From Streptomyces sp. Tue 6430 (GTDB taxonomy: Bacteria > Actinomycetota > Actinomycetes > Streptomycetales > Streptomycetaceae), in assembly GCA_021568835.1 (NCBI GenBank), contig JAKGSH010000001.1:310001-374000 (forward strand): 64,000 nucleotides of DNA, given 5' to 3'. Below are positions 42,268 to 52,418 of the stretch, in pieces. The translations under genes were made by a program, and so were the position numbers. How positions within the stretch are numbered: the first letter of the stretch is position 1; every line of letters starts with the position of its first letter. The notes under the pieces were generated by a model. It saw only the letters and a list, made by a program, of their open reading frames with translations, ran no database searches and was not told the DNA's origin.

Positions 42268-43520
42268 TCATACGCGCGGGGTGTTCACCAGCCGCCGGGC
42301 CAGTTCCCCGACCTCCGCGAGCAGTCCGGCGGGCTCCTGGTCCAGGTCGAGGGCGTGCTGATGGATGGCGATGCCCGCGTGACGCACCCGGTGGGCGGCG
42401 TGCGGGGCATTGCCCTTCGCGTACACGAGGTGGCCCTCGCGCAGGCCGAGGGCCGTGCAGTACGCCAGCATCTGGTACAGGTCGGCGTCCGGGTAGCCGC
42501 TCCGTTTCTCTGCCTTGTACTTGGCGTCTGCGACCGCGCACGGGATGCCGTCCGGCCCGTACAGCACGAGGTCCGGCTTCATGCGGATCGCGGCGGCCTC
42601 GTCGAGGTGGTGCGGGTCCTGGAGCCGGACGGTGTGCCCCGGACCCACGGCCCGGAAGGCCCCCGCAGGGCGACCGTCACGAAGTCCTCGAAGAGCCTGT
42701 TCATGTCGAACAGGAACCCGTCGATGCGCAACCCGCCGGGAGCGTGCTCGGCGGAGACGCCGTCCAGGACCGCGCGGGCGAGGTGCAGGGCGTGGTGGTA
42801 CCGGGCGTTGAGGCGGGTGGGCAGCCAGTCGGGGATCGGCTGCCCGCGCACGATCGCGGTCACGTCGGCCAGCCGGGCGCGCTGGTGCGACAGCCTGCGG
42901 CGTACGTCGCGCGGCACACCGGGCAGCCGGAGGAGGCGTTCGACGGCCGCACGCAGGATGCGGTTCTCCGCGATGTCGGTGGTGAACTCGTCGTACGCCA
43001 CCTCGATCGGCGGCATGGTCCCGAAACGCCGCCGGATCTGTTCGGCTTCCCTGATCCGGCCGCGCACGACGAGCGCGGATTCCTCGGTCGCCCGGTAACC
43101 CTGCAACAGGCCCCGTCGCAGGGCCCGGTCCACCTGCCGCTCCACGGCGTGGGCGAGCGCCGGCAGCAGATCGCGGTGCTCGGCGACCTCGACCTCCCCG
43201 TCCCGCCGACCCCGCCGCGGATCGAGCGTGTAGCCGAACAGGAAGAAGAGCCGGGCGATGGGCACCTTGGGGGTGACACGCACGGTGACCGGGGCCCCGC
43301 CGTCCGGTGCCGTGACGGCCACGGCCCCGACCTTGCTCCCGGCCCGCAGGGACCAGAACCCGGGCGTGTACGGGTCGGGGACCGCGTCCACGACGTCGGA
43401 AGCGGCGAGGGCCCGGCCGACGGCGTCCGGCAGGGCGAGACGGGTCGCCGGCGCGTGCTCGACGAGTTCGACGGACCGCACGGCCTCCACTGCGTCCACG
43501 GCGTCCACTGAGGATGTCAC
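42268..43520 (-). CDS. mcrC: McrC-like nuclease subunit of a modification-dependent restriction system
   Basis: About 418 residues, joined over a one-base loss near 42663. N-terminal PVTVRVTPKVPIARLFFLFG and the conserved YDEFTTDIAENRILRAAVER are McrC family blocks. The C-terminal PD-(D/E)xK nuclease site is MKPDLVLYGPDGIPC then AVADAKYK. ATG at 43520 overlaps the McrB stop by ATGA, so the two are co-translated. Nuclease partner that cuts DNA with modified bases when driven by McrB. Confidence 0.88.
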
Positions 43521-45364
43521 CCCAGCGACTCCCGCAGCGCGGCCAGTCCGTACCGCTTCTCGACGTCCACGCCCTCCCCGTAGTGGTGCTCCTCCAGCAG
43601 GGGCAGGATCTTCGTCCGCCAGGTCCGCTCCAGGCCGCCCTCCCGGTAGGCACCCTTCTTCATCAGGTACGAGGGCCCGATGCGGAAGTCGGCCTCGTCG
43701 ACGCGCGAGTTGAGCGCGTCGAGCAGGTCGGCGGGCTCCGCGTCCCTGCCCTCCCTGGCCAGCCAGCGGCGCAGCAGACCGCGCGTGGGCTCCGTACGCG
43801 GCGACAGCTCGACGAAGGCGAAGCGGCGGCGCATCGCCGCGTCCACGAGGGCGATGGACCGGTCGGCGGTGTTCATCGTGCCGATGACGAACAGGTTCGG
43901 CGGCAGCGCGAAGTCGTCACCGGAGTACGTCAGCCGCACCGACTTGTTGCGGTACTCCAGCAGGAAGTACAGCTCGCCGAAGACCTTCGCGAGGTTGGCC
44001 CGGTTGATCTCGTCGATGATCAGGAAGTGTGGGATGTGCCGGTTGCCCTCGCGGGAGGCCAGGTCGGCGAGTTCGCGCAGCGGGCCCGCGGTGAGCCGGA
44101 AGGCGACCTCCCTGGTCTGCGGGTCCTCCTGGGGCCGGAACCCCTCGAAGAAGTCCTCGTAGGCGTACGACGGATGGAACTGCACGAGCTTGACCTGCTC
44201 GGGCCCGCCGCCGAGGAACTCGGCGAGCTTGAGCGCCAGGTAGGTCTTGCCGGTGCCGGGCGGCCCGTACAGCACCAGCTGCCTCTCATCGGCCAGGAGC
44301 TCACGAACCTCTCGCAACCAAGCGGCGTCGTGCACGAGGAGCTCGTCCGCCAACTCGTCTGTGAAATCCGGCAGTTCGAGCTCACGGCGGGCGACGATCG
44401 CCGGGATCTCGACGCTCGGGTCCCGGTCTATGGCCTTGGCCTCCTCCGTCAGCTCCTCGTCGCTTCGGCCCAGCCCTTCGACGAGGGCCTGGACGGGAGT
44501 CAGGTCGACGACGTCATGCTGGACCGAAAGCTTCTGCTGGAGGGCCTCCGGCAATTCGTCGTACGGGACTCCGGCCGGCCTCCACCTGGCCCTCCGGCGC
44601 AGATTGGACAGGCCGCCCTCGGACTCGACCTGCTCGGCCTCACCGGTGATGGTGCCCACGTACAACTGCCCGTCGGAGATGGCGCAGAGGGTGTCACTCA
44701 ACCGCATCTGGGTCAGGAAGTAGTGCAGCTCGTCGACCATGGCCTGTTTCTGGCTGTACGAGGTGGTGGCGTCGTACCCCTCCTGCACGTACCGCCGCAG
44801 CAGGCTCTTGGTGGGATCCGCCTCGTCCACCTGCGGCAGACGCGTGGCCGAGAGAGTCACCCATCCGTCGGGCACCCACATTCGCTTCACCAGGTCGCGC
44901 CCGGACACGTTCGAACCCCGAACCAGCCAGGTCTTGTGCGGGGTGCGCCACGAGCTCCCGAGGTAGTCGACGAGCGGGAAGCCCTCTTCCGTACGCCACT
45001 GCGCCAAACCGTCGGTGCTGCGCCCCGCCACCACGGAGGCGGCCGCGGAGGGGGAGTTGCACTCGATGTCCCGTGTCGTCTCCCAATGACCCGGCCACCG
45101 CTCCGACTCCCTGCGGATACCGCTGTCCGCCACCAGTTTCTCCCGTTGGGCCGCGGGATACGGCGGGATGCCGGGGGTCTCCTCGGGATGCACGGGTGAG
45201 CCGGCGAGGACGAGGAACTTCAGACTTCCGTTCATCCCCTTCTCGGGCAGCACCCGCCCCCGGGCCCGCGGCCCACCGTTCGGCAGGGCCAGCAGGAACT
45301 CCGGATACACCGGGGCGGTCCCGGCCCGCACCGCCTCCGGGCGGGCCTCGTCTCGCTCGTTCAC
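43517..45364 (-). CDS. mcrB: McrB-like AAA+ GTPase of a modification-dependent restriction system
   Basis: 615 residues from GTG 45364 (GAGGAG upstream), intact. Motor domain: Walker A LVLYGPPGTGKTYLALKLAE, Walker B FLIIDEINRANLAKVFGE, McrB consensus MNTADRSIALVDAAMRRRF. The N-terminal ~330 residues should read the modified base. A segment near 190-260 (QEGYDATTSYSQKQAMVDEL, LYVGTITGEAEQ) resembles EVE/PUA-like modified-base readers. Forms the translocating ring that activates McrC. Confidence 0.9.
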   Translation of the reverse strand: MNERDEARPEAVRAGTAPVYPEFLLALPNGGPRARGRVLPEKGMNGSLKFLVLAGSPVHPEETPGIPPYPAAQREKLVADSGIRRESERWPGHWETTRDIECNSPSAAASVVAGRSTDGLAQWRTEEGFPLVDYLGSSWRTPHKTWLVRGSNVSGRDLVKRMWVPDGWVTLSATRLPQVDEADPTKSLLRRYVQEGYDATTSYSQKQAMVDELHYFLTQMRLSDTLCAISDGQLYVGTITGEAEQVESEGGLSNLRRRARWRPAGVPYDELPEALQQKLSVQHDVVDLTPVQALVEGLGRSDEELTEEAKAIDRDPSVEIPAIVARRELELPDFTDELADELLVHDAAWLREVRELLADERQLVLYGPPGTGKTYLALKLAEFLGGGPEQVKLVQFHPSYAYEDFFEGFRPQEDPQTREVAFRLTAGPLRELADLASREGNRHIPHFLIIDEINRANLAKVFGELYFLLEYRNKSVRLTYSGDDFALPPNLFVIGTMNTADRSIALVDAAMRRRFAFVELSPRTEPTRGLLRRWLAREGRDAEPADLLDALNSRVDEADFRIGPSYLMKKGAYREGGLERTWRTKILPLLEEHHYGEGVDVEKRYGLAALRESLG

Positions 45365-45729
45365 TCCCGCTCCTCGCCCCGGCGCCCGACGGCACACGGA
45401 CTTCCCGATCCACTCCGCGTGACCCTACCGGCGCGGAGGGAGCCGCAGCCCCTCTGTCGCCGGTCAGGAGCCGGGTGTTCCGGTAGTTAGAGTGTCTCCG
45501 CTGACGAGGGGGGCTTCATCGCACGGCCACCGCCTGCCCATAAGGGCGAGTCGCGGGCCGGCCGAGGTTCGCCGACGCCCGGAACCGGCCGCGTCGCACC
45601 GTTCCTACCGGTACGTGAAGGTGCAGAAACACCAGGGGGATACATGACTCGTCAGCACGGTCCGCGGTGTGGTCTCCACGGGCGGACGGTGTCGGCCGTA
45701 CGCCCGGGCCCGATGCCGGGGAGTGCCGC
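45365..45729. other. Divergent control region between McrB and the Ser/Thr kinase
   Basis: No gene is supported. A 31-codon ORF from an ATG near 45645 with GGGGGAT upstream ends inside the kinase start; it could be a leader peptide or the true kinase start hidden by a base loss. No confident promoter. Confidence 0.4.
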
Positions 45730-47940
45730 GTGCCGGTGAACCTGCCCGAACGCATCGGCCCCTACCGGCCGGTCCGGCACCTCGGAGCCGGCGGCATGGG
45801 CACGGTCTACTACGCGACCGACCCCGACAGCGGACGCCCCCTCGCCGTCAAGGTCCTCCACCAGGGCTTCGCCGACGACCCCGCCCACCGGGCCCGTTTC
45901 CGCCGGGAGACGGCCACGCTCCGCAAGGTCACCGGCCCGTACCTCGTACCGCTGGTCGACGCCGACCCCGACGCCCCGCTGCCCTGGCTGGCGACCGCCT
46001 ACGTGCAGGGCAACACCCTGCACCAGCACGTCCGGGACATCGGGCCCCTGCGCGCGGACAACCTGCTGACCTTCGCGGCGGCCGTCGCCCACGCGCTGGC
46101 GTGCGTCCACGGCGCGGGGATCGCCCACCGGGATCTGAAGCCGACGAACGTCCTCCTGGCGGCCGACGGGCCGCACGTCGTGGACTTCGGCATCGCCCAC
46201 CACCTGGACGCCACCGCCATCACCGCGACCTCGGTGACCACCGGTACTCCCGGCTGGATGGCACCGGAACAGCTCACCGACGGCACCACCCTCCCGGCCT
46301 GCGACATCTTCTGCTGGGGGCTGCTCGTCGCCTACGCCGCGGCAGCGGCCCACCCCTTCGGAGTGCCCACCGGGATCAACCACCGCATCATCAGTGCCGC
46401 GCCCTCGCTCCAGGGCGTGCCCGACGCCCTGCTGCCCCTGGTCCGTGACGCCCTGCACAAGGATCCCGCGCGGCGGCCGAGCGCGGCGGAGACGGCCGAG
46501 AGGGCGGCCGCCGTGTACGGGCCGACGGGGACCGCGGTCTTCCCGACCATGGCCTACACGCGGTCCTTCGACGAACGGGCCGAGACCGCCGTCACCGTGC
46601 CCCTGGACCGCATGCGCTGGGACGTCCCGCTGCCCGCCGAGCCCTCCGCCGACGAGGAGCCCGCGGTCGGGGAGCCTGTGGGCAAGGGACCCGTGGGCGA
46701 TGAGGAGACCACCACTCCGCCGGTACCCTCAGGGCCCCCTCTTCCGCAGGAGTCCGGAGAGCCGTCGCCCTCGCCGACCGTGCAGAAGGTACGCCGGGAC
46801 GTTCCCCCGGTTTCCCCCTCTCCTCAAGCTCCGGTACCGCCTCCCGGCGCCTCGGGGGACGCACCCGCCGGGCGCCGCACACGACGACGTCGGGCCGTCC
46901 TCTGCACGGTGGCCGCCGCCGCGATGCTGGGCGCCGTGGCCGGCGCCGTGGCGGCAGGCAACAGCGGAACCGAAGGCGCCGCCCGGCATCCCGCCGCCGG
47001 CTCGACGGCCGAGCCGAAGCCGGCGGCGCCGAGCCGGAACCTGGTCGCCGCGCCTCCCTCCACGTCCCCCAGCGCCGAGGAGACCGCCGTACCGGAGCCG
47101 GAACCGGTGGCCCTCTTCGGGGGCCTGCGGGTCGAGCTTCCCGCCGATTCGACGCTGGAGTTCTCCGGTTCGGGCGCCGAGGACGCGGCGGCCGGATCTC
47201 CTTGGGAGACCTCGGAAATTTCGGAGACTCCGGAAACGACCGCCGCGACCAGCGCCGATTTCATCCGACTCGGGGACTCCGGCACCGGCGTGCGCCTCAT
47301 GTACTCCCCGAACCTGACCCTGGACCAGATCAAGGAGGGCCAGACGGACTCCGGTTCCATGTGGTCCGTCGAGAGCGAGGACGGTTACACCTCCACCGAG
47401 GAGTCGGTGATCTCCGTGAAGGACGGGCCGCTGACCAAGATCGGCGGCAAGAAGGCCATGAGCTGGACGTTCGGCACGGATGTGCTCCCCGACTACGACG
47501 GCTCCCGCAAGAGCAGCCACCGCGTGTGGTGGCTGCCGTACAGCAAGTACCTCCTCTATACCTACGGGACGCACGACAAGGTCACCGAGGCGGCCGTGGA
47601 CGAACTGATCGAAGGGATCGGCTTCGAGGCCACGGAGATGCCGCGCGACTGCGCGGACGCCGTCGTGGCCCTGGACGAGGCCGCCGCCGGCGGCGAGCAG
47701 ACGGACGACCACGGTGCCCTCGCCAACTGTTACGACGCCGCGGCGAACGGCGCCGGACAACTCGACCCGGGGACGGTGCACACCAGGACCGAGGCCGCGT
47801 GCGTCGCCCTCGTCGAGGCTTACAGCGGGTACGGCGCCTACCCCGCGTACGACGAGGCGAAGGCCTACAAGGAACTGCGCCCCTGGTGCGACATCCCCGG
47901 AGAAGTCGGCAATCCGCGCCTGCCGGACTGGACCCTCTGA
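45730..47940 (+). CDS. Transmembrane Hanks-type Ser/Thr protein kinase with extracellular domain
   Basis: 736 residues from GTG 45730. Kinase domain: glycine loop LGAGGMGTVYYA, Lys in LAVKVL, catalytic loop HRDLKPTNVL, DFG in VVDFGIAHHL, activation segment TPGWMAPEQL. A Pro-rich juxtamembrane stretch leads to a single membrane span (AVLCTVAAAAMLGAVAGAVA, about 394-413), then a ~300-residue outer domain with paired cysteines (RDCADAV, LANCYDA, EAACVAL, RPWCDIP). PknB-like receptor. Followed by WXG/LXG-like genes, which it may control. Confidence 0.92.
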   Translation: MPVNLPERIGPYRPVRHLGAGGMGTVYYATDPDSGRPLAVKVLHQGFADDPAHRARFRRETATLRKVTGPYLVPLVDADPDAPLPWLATAYVQGNTLHQHVRDIGPLRADNLLTFAAAVAHALACVHGAGIAHRDLKPTNVLLAADGPHVVDFGIAHHLDATAITATSVTTGTPGWMAPEQLTDGTTLPACDIFCWGLLVAYAAAAAHPFGVPTGINHRIISAAPSLQGVPDALLPLVRDALHKDPARRPSAAETAERAAAVYGPTGTAVFPTMAYTRSFDERAETAVTVPLDRMRWDVPLPAEPSADEEPAVGEPVGKGPVGDEETTTPPVPSGPPLPQESGEPSPSPTVQKVRRDVPPVSPSPQAPVPPPGASGDAPAGRRTRRRRAVLCTVAAAAMLGAVAGAVAAGNSGTEGAARHPAAGSTAEPKPAAPSRNLVAAPPSTSPSAEETAVPEPEPVALFGGLRVELPADSTLEFSGSGAEDAAAGSPWETSEISETPETTAATSADFIRLGDSGTGVRLMYSPNLTLDQIKEGQTDSGSMWSVESEDGYTSTEESVISVKDGPLTKIGGKKAMSWTFGTDVLPDYDGSRKSSHRVWWLPYSKYLLYTYGTHDKVTEAAVDELIEGIGFEATEMPRDCADAVVALDEAAAGGEQTDDHGALANCYDAAANGAGQLDPGTVHTRTEAACVALVEAYSGYGAYPAYDEAKAYKELRPWCDIPGEVGNPRLPDWTL

Positions 47941-48107
47941 CAACCTGCGACCTCGTCAAGGCGCGCGCTGCGTGGAAGATGAGGTCGCCATGACGTCGGG
48001 ATTGGCGGCGTTTCACCTCGGTGAGGGGCGCCACACCGGCAACTCTGTTCGTGTTCGGCGCTGTTGCTAACGTTGCACAGGAGTCGGTGATCGGAACGGG
48101 GGAGACG

Positions 48108-48593
48108 ATGACGTTCGGCGACGAGTGGGCGCAGCTGGTCTCGGAGGCCAGGCAGCGTCAGTCCGCGGGGATGCGGCTCAACCAGCTGGAGCCGGGATCA
48201 GGCGGTACGGGTGGCGGGGCCGGCATGGACCTGGTGGTCACGCAGGACGATCTCGGGGCGGTCGGTCACGAGGCGTTCCTGCTCCACGGCGAGCTGCTTG
48301 AGAAGGCGGACATCGTGGGTGCGGGCGCCGACCGGAACGGAGAGGGCTCCACCGCGCGGGCGGCCAGGGAATGCGCCGACCGCAACCTGGCCATGGGCGG
48401 CGAGCTCTACACCACGCTGTCGGTGTGGGACTCCCAGGTGAAGACCGTCCTGCAGATGTGCGCGCACATCTCGAACCACCTGGACTACTCGAAGAAGTTG
48501 CACGCCAACGACGACGCCGCGATCGCGGCCGACCTTCGCGGCCGGGACGGGACCGCCGTGCCGGTCTCCGCGCTCTCCACGTACGTGCGCTGA
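48108..48593 (+). CDS. WXG/ESX-type small helical protein
   Basis: 161 residues from ATG 48108 (GGGGGAG upstream). N-terminal MTFGDEWAQLVSEARQRQSA, then a helical core ending LSVWDSQVKTVLQMCAHISN. Size and pairing with a longer LXG-like gene 18 bases downstream suggest the partner protein of a type VII secretion substrate. No secretion machinery lies in this window. Confidence 0.65.
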   Translation: MTFGDEWAQLVSEARQRQSAGMRLNQLEPGSGGTGGGAGMDLVVTQDDLGAVGHEAFLLHGELLEKADIVGAGADRNGEGSTARAARECADRNLAMGGELYTTLSVWDSQVKTVLQMCAHISNHLDYSKKLHANDDAAIAADLRGRDGTAVPVSALSTYVR

Positions 48594-48611
48594 CGGGAGG
48601 GCGGTACGTCG

Positions 48612-50093
48612 ATGGGCACGTTCACCTATTCCGACCTCATCGCGCTGGACCTCGGCAGGCTGAGCACCGCCGTCACCGACTGGGAGACGATGGCCGGGAA
48701 CCTCGCCACACTGCAGACCGACGCCAGGGACGGCCTGCTCAAGAAGTCCGAAGCGGCCCGTTGGCAGGGCGTCAACGCGTCCGTGACCAAGGACTTCGTG
48801 CGCAAGGCCGCCAAGGAGTTCGGTGATCTGCACAAGGAGGCGCAGAGCATCCACGCCGTGCTCGCCGACGCGCACACCGAGCTCTCGCAGATCCAGAAGA
48901 GGGCGAAGGCCCTGGCCGAGGAGGCGCGCAAGGGCGACCCGGACCGATCCCCCGACCCCGACCACGGCCTGCTCGTGACGGACGGCGGGAACGGGACGGT
49001 GAAGGTCATCGAGGCGGTGTGCGACGTGGAGGGAACCTCGCAGCGCACCAAGGACAGGATGCAGTGGTACGCCGACACCCTCACCGGCCTGGTCGCCCAC
49101 GCCGCCGAGATCGACGCCGCGGTGACCCGGGCCTTGCGCAAGTCCCACGGTGGTGACCCGCACAACGCCGGCCACGCCGCGTACACCTCGCTCGACGAGG
49201 AGCAGCTGCCGCGTGCGACGAAGCTCGCCTCGCTCGGCGAGGACGCGACCGGCGGACAGCGGGCCGAGCTGCGGCGGCTGTGGCAGTCACTGAGCCCGGA
49301 GGCACGTGCCGAGCTCTGGAACGCGCGCAAGGACGACCTGCTGGCAGCCGGACTGCTCAGTCCCACGGTCAAGCAGATCGCGCCCGACAAGGGCTCGGGG
49401 CGGCACGGGGCGGAGGAACCCACCTTCACCGAGTTCATGACCAAGGACAAGATGAGGATGCTCGCCTCGGGCTCCGACTGGCAGGGCATGAACGACGCCT
49501 CCCGGCACATGCAGCACTACCTCGAGAACACGGGGGAACCGCTGGACCTGCCCGTGGACGACATGTTGTACGACGACGAGGGACTCCGTGTCCATGCCGA
49601 GGAGGCGATCCGCGGGAAGCAGGACGCGTGGCGGGAACAGGCACTGGAGGAGTTCCGGCGCAATGGCGGCCGACCCGTCGCCATCCCGGTGGAGACCGCC
49701 AACAGCGACTACAGCTTCCCCCAGGGCACGCAGGACAACTGGTTCTACGCGGTCGGCTCCACCCGTACGAACGTCACCGGCGTGGTGACCGTGGTGCCCG
49801 GGGCCGGCGGTGAGCCGGAAGTGGGGCTCGACTACCAGGTCAACGCCTGGGACCGCTACAACTGGGACGAGGGCAAGGGCGTCACCATCGGCCCCCTCAG
49901 CGTTCCGGACGGCCAGCCGTCCCGGCTGCACACCACCGGTCTCGCCCAGGAGTTCGACATGCAGGGCAGCAGTTCCGTGAAGCACTACGATCTCGGTTCC
50001 ACGACGTCGAACGACGATCCGCTGCCCGTGCCGGACGACCCAGGCCGCGAGGGCACCAGGCAGGATCCGGGCAGGGAGAGGACGAAACGTTGA
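48612..50093 (+). CDS. LXG/WXG-like N-terminal protein, probable type VII-associated substrate
   Basis: 493 residues, intact. The first ~110 residues are a long helical hairpin (LSTAVTDWETMAGNLATLQT, EAARWQGVNASVTKDFVRKA with a W-x-G turn). A mixed central region follows, and a C-terminal domain (DNWFYAVGSTRTNVTGVVTV, EVGLDYQVNAWDRYNWDEGK) resembles a conserved Streptomyces domain of unknown function rather than a recognisable toxin. Its stop overlaps the next gene start. Confidence 0.7.
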   Translation: MGTFTYSDLIALDLGRLSTAVTDWETMAGNLATLQTDARDGLLKKSEAARWQGVNASVTKDFVRKAAKEFGDLHKEAQSIHAVLADAHTELSQIQKRAKALAEEARKGDPDRSPDPDHGLLVTDGGNGTVKVIEAVCDVEGTSQRTKDRMQWYADTLTGLVAHAAEIDAAVTRALRKSHGGDPHNAGHAAYTSLDEEQLPRATKLASLGEDATGGQRAELRRLWQSLSPEARAELWNARKDDLLAAGLLSPTVKQIAPDKGSGRHGAEEPTFTEFMTKDKMRMLASGSDWQGMNDASRHMQHYLENTGEPLDLPVDDMLYDDEGLRVHAEEAIRGKQDAWREQALEEFRRNGGRPVAIPVETANSDYSFPQGTQDNWFYAVGSTRTNVTGVVTVVPGAGGEPEVGLDYQVNAWDRYNWDEGKGVTIGPLSVPDGQPSRLHTTGLAQEFDMQGSSSVKHYDLGSTTSNDDPLPVPDDPGREGTRQDPGRERTKR

Positions 50094-50700
50094 ACCGAGT
50101 GACCACCGCGGTTCCGGCACCGGAGGGGAAGCGCCGGCCGACGGGCGTGCGCAGGATGCTCGTCGTCCTCGGCGTGGCGCTCACGGCCGTGGCCGGGGGA
50201 ATCGCAGCCGTGGCGCTGCTCGGCGACCGTGCCGTGTCCGAGACGGCTGCCGAGGAGAAGAACTGCTGCTGGGAGGAGGGCGTCACTCCCGCCGGACTCG
50301 GTGACCGGATCGGCATCAGGATCCCCGAGGAGGCCACGGACCGAAAAGCCGCGGTGAAGGCGAACTCCCGTCACGACACGGGAATCCTGGCCTTCACCCT
50401 GCCCGAGGGCACCGCGGCCGCATACCTCTCCCGGATGGTGCCCGAAGACACCAGGATGATCGCCAACATCGCGCCGAAGCCCGACGCGTACAAGGGGGAC
50501 GCCCCGTTCACGCACCTGGGGCTGACGGAGCCGGAGACGATCACCTCGAACCTGGGAAGACCGCTCTCTGCCCCGAGGACACGGAGACCCCGGAGGGGAA
50601 GCACCTGCGCACCTGCGTCGACCTCTACGCCCATGACTTCGCACCGGGCAGTACGAGGATCTACGTCAGGTCGAGTGGCGATATGGCTATGGGCCAGTAA
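50090..50700 (+). CDS. Membrane-anchored protein of unknown function, partner of the LXG-like gene
   Basis: About 203 residues; TTG start at 50090 overlaps the preceding stop (TTGA), so translation is coupled. One N-terminal span (MLVVLGVALTAVAGGIAAVA) anchors an outer domain with KNCCWEEG and later CPEDTETPEGKHLRTCVDLY. A one-base loss near 50565 splits the frame. Possibly an immunity or accessory protein for the upstream gene; no family recognised. Confidence 0.65.
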
Positions 50701-50872
50701 CGCATCCCGGGGCGGCGGGACGCGTACTTCCGTGATGGTCAGTGCAGTACGGAGCCGATCCACGCCGTCGCCTGCTCCGGCGTGGCGCGGGTGTCGACGC
50801 CCGAGGACGTGGATGGTGCCCAACAAGTCGCTGGGGCCGCGCACCTGGAGGGTTCCGTTGCTCCACCGGCTG
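50701..50872. other. Gap with a coding-like scrap
   Basis: One plus-strand frame reads DAYFRDGQCSTEPIHAVACS and onward with good codon use but no start, and ends within vapC. It may be the decayed end of a further gene of the preceding operon. Confidence 0.3.
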
Positions 50873-51325
50873 TCAGAGGTCGTCGGGGAGCAGCCGGAAG
50901 GAGGGCTGCCCGGTCAGTGGCCGCATCATGCGGAAGTGGCCGTCCGTCGTGAAGATGTCGGCCGTCTGGAAGGCCGCCGCCAGGGCGACGTTCATCGCAT
51001 CCGCCAGACCCACTCCCGCCCCGCCGTCCGCGTCGACGTACCCGCGCATCACCGCCATGGCACTTCTCAGGTGCGGTGCGGTGTCGGGGACCTCGAACCG
51101 GCGGGCCTCGGCCTGTCCGGTGATGAAGTCCAGCGCGTTCATGGCGGCCTTGCTGCCGACTCGTGAGGTCAGCAGGTAGTCCAGTTCGGTGAGCACCATG
51201 GGTGAGACCACGAGGTGCCCCGTTCGTGCGAGAGCTTCCCGGTGAGCGGAGTGACGGGGGTCCTTCGGCGTGAACAGCCGGTACAGGGCGTTCGTGTCGG
51301 CGATGGCGACCGGGATGTCAGGCAT
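50873..51325 (-). CDS. vapC: VapC-type PIN-domain toxin
   Basis: 150 residues. PIN acidic residues are seen in VAIADTNALYRLF (first Asp), LTELDYLL (Glu), LADAMNVALA (Asp) and DIFTTDGHF (last Asp). Predicted RNase. Start ATG 51325 overlaps the antitoxin gene by 8 bases, the usual order of antitoxin then toxin. Confidence 0.9.
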   Translation of the reverse strand: MPDIPVAIADTNALYRLFTPKDPRHSAHREALARTGHLVVSPMVLTELDYLLTSRVGSKAAMNALDFITGQAEARRFEVPDTAPHLRSAMAVMRGYVDADGGAGVGLADAMNVALAAAFQTADIFTTDGHFRMMRPLTGQPSFRLLPDDL

Positions 51326-51605
51326 CGGTCCCCCCGGCCATGTCCTCGCCCATCCCCCGTAGCGTCGCCTCGATCTCCTCGTCGTCGAGCACGGGGCCAC
51401 CCAGGTCGGGAATGTCCAGGTCGCCCATGGGATCGGTGCGGAACGGGTACGCGGGCCGGCCCGTCAGCGCGCCGCGGGGCACGATGTCTCCTATCGGGAC
51501 GCCGTCCTTGGTGATGGTCACCGTCTCCCCGGCCGCCACTCGGGCCAGGACACGCGATGTCTGCTGGTTGAGCTCCCTCAGCGGGACCTCCGCGTTGTCA
51601 CTCAT
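51318..51605 (-). CDS. vapB: VapB/Phd-YefM-type antitoxin
   Basis: 95 residues. N-terminal VPLRELNQQTSRVLARVAAG and GETVTITKDGVPIGDIVPR are the Phd/YefM DNA-binding fold. The acidic C-terminus (LDDEEIEATLRGMGEDM) should wrap the toxin. Autoregulation expected. Confidence 0.9.
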   Translation of the reverse strand: MSDNAEVPLRELNQQTSRVLARVAAGETVTITKDGVPIGDIVPRGALTGRPAYPFRTDPMGDLDIPDLGGPVLDDEEIEATLRGMGEDMAGGTDA

Positions 51606-51786
51606 CCACCCACTGTACTACTCGTTCTACATGGCTGCGCGGCCGCTGCAAGGCGCCGGGGTGGGGCACTACGCGGGGCCTTCCTCCGTCAGGTCGTTGA
51701 TCAGCGGTACGAGGAGCGGGTGGACCGAGAAACCGGATGCGGGACCCGGGCCCGACGCGTATTCGGCCGTGGGGAACGGGGAAGTC

Positions 51787-52326
51787 TCACGGCCGGCGGG
51801 TGGGGGACGGTTGCCGGCTCGGGTCGCAGAGCAGCTCCGCCCAGACGGTCTTGCCCGACGGCGGGCGGGGCTCCGTGCCCCAGCGGTCGGCCAGGGCGTC
51901 GACCAGGAGCAGTCCGCGGCCCGACTCGTGGTCCGGGCCCCGCTCCGGGGGGATCGCGGGGCGGTACGCGCCCCGCGTGTCGCTCACCGCGATCCGCAGG
52001 GTGCCGGCCGCGTCGTCCAGCGTCAGTACCAGCAGGAAGTCGCGCCCCTGGACGCAGCCGTGCAGCGCCGCGTTCGCCGCCAGCTCCGCGACGACGTGTT
52101 CCGCCCGCTCGATGACTCCGGGTGACATGTCCCAGGCGGTCAGCCGTTCCACGGCCAGCAGCCTGGCCAGACGGGCACCGCGGCGGGTGGAGGAGAGCCG
52201 CTGCGCGAACGTGCGTACGGTAGCGCAGGATTGGGGTGTGGAGGCGTGCATGGGGAAACCGTGGCGGGCGTGCGGGGGCGTGTTCCAGTAGCGCGGCCCG
52301 TACGGTGCGTCAGCGTACGGGCACAT
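51787..52326 (-). CDS. RsbW-like ATP-binding protein (HATPase_c), regulatory kinase
   Basis: 179 residues from ATG 52326; ATG 52251 is equally possible and would give 154. GHKL ATP-binding motifs are present: N box in VVAELAANAALHG, G1 in IAVSDTRG, G2 in ESGRGLLLVDALAD. This is the small Streptomyces anti-sigma-type ATPase commonly encoded next to DUF5753 regulators and DUF397 proteins, as here. Confidence 0.85.
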   Translation of the reverse strand: MCPYADAPYGPRYWNTPPHARHGFPMHASTPQSCATVRTFAQRLSSTRRGARLARLLAVERLTAWDMSPGVIERAEHVVAELAANAALHGCVQGRDFLLVLTLDDAAGTLRIAVSDTRGAYRPAIPPERGPDHESGRGLLLVDALADRWGTEPRPPSGKTVWAELLCDPSRQPSPTRRP

Positions 52327-52418
52327 TCTGTGGACGGTACGGCGATCTTGCCGTCACGCTGGGTGCTGTCGATCGCGGAGAAACCGCAGAGGACGTACGC
52401 ACCTGGAGGTGGCCGCGT

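Noticed and set aside
45365..45729. Promoter for the receptor kinase
   Set aside because: No -35/-10 pair with acceptable spacing could be defended.
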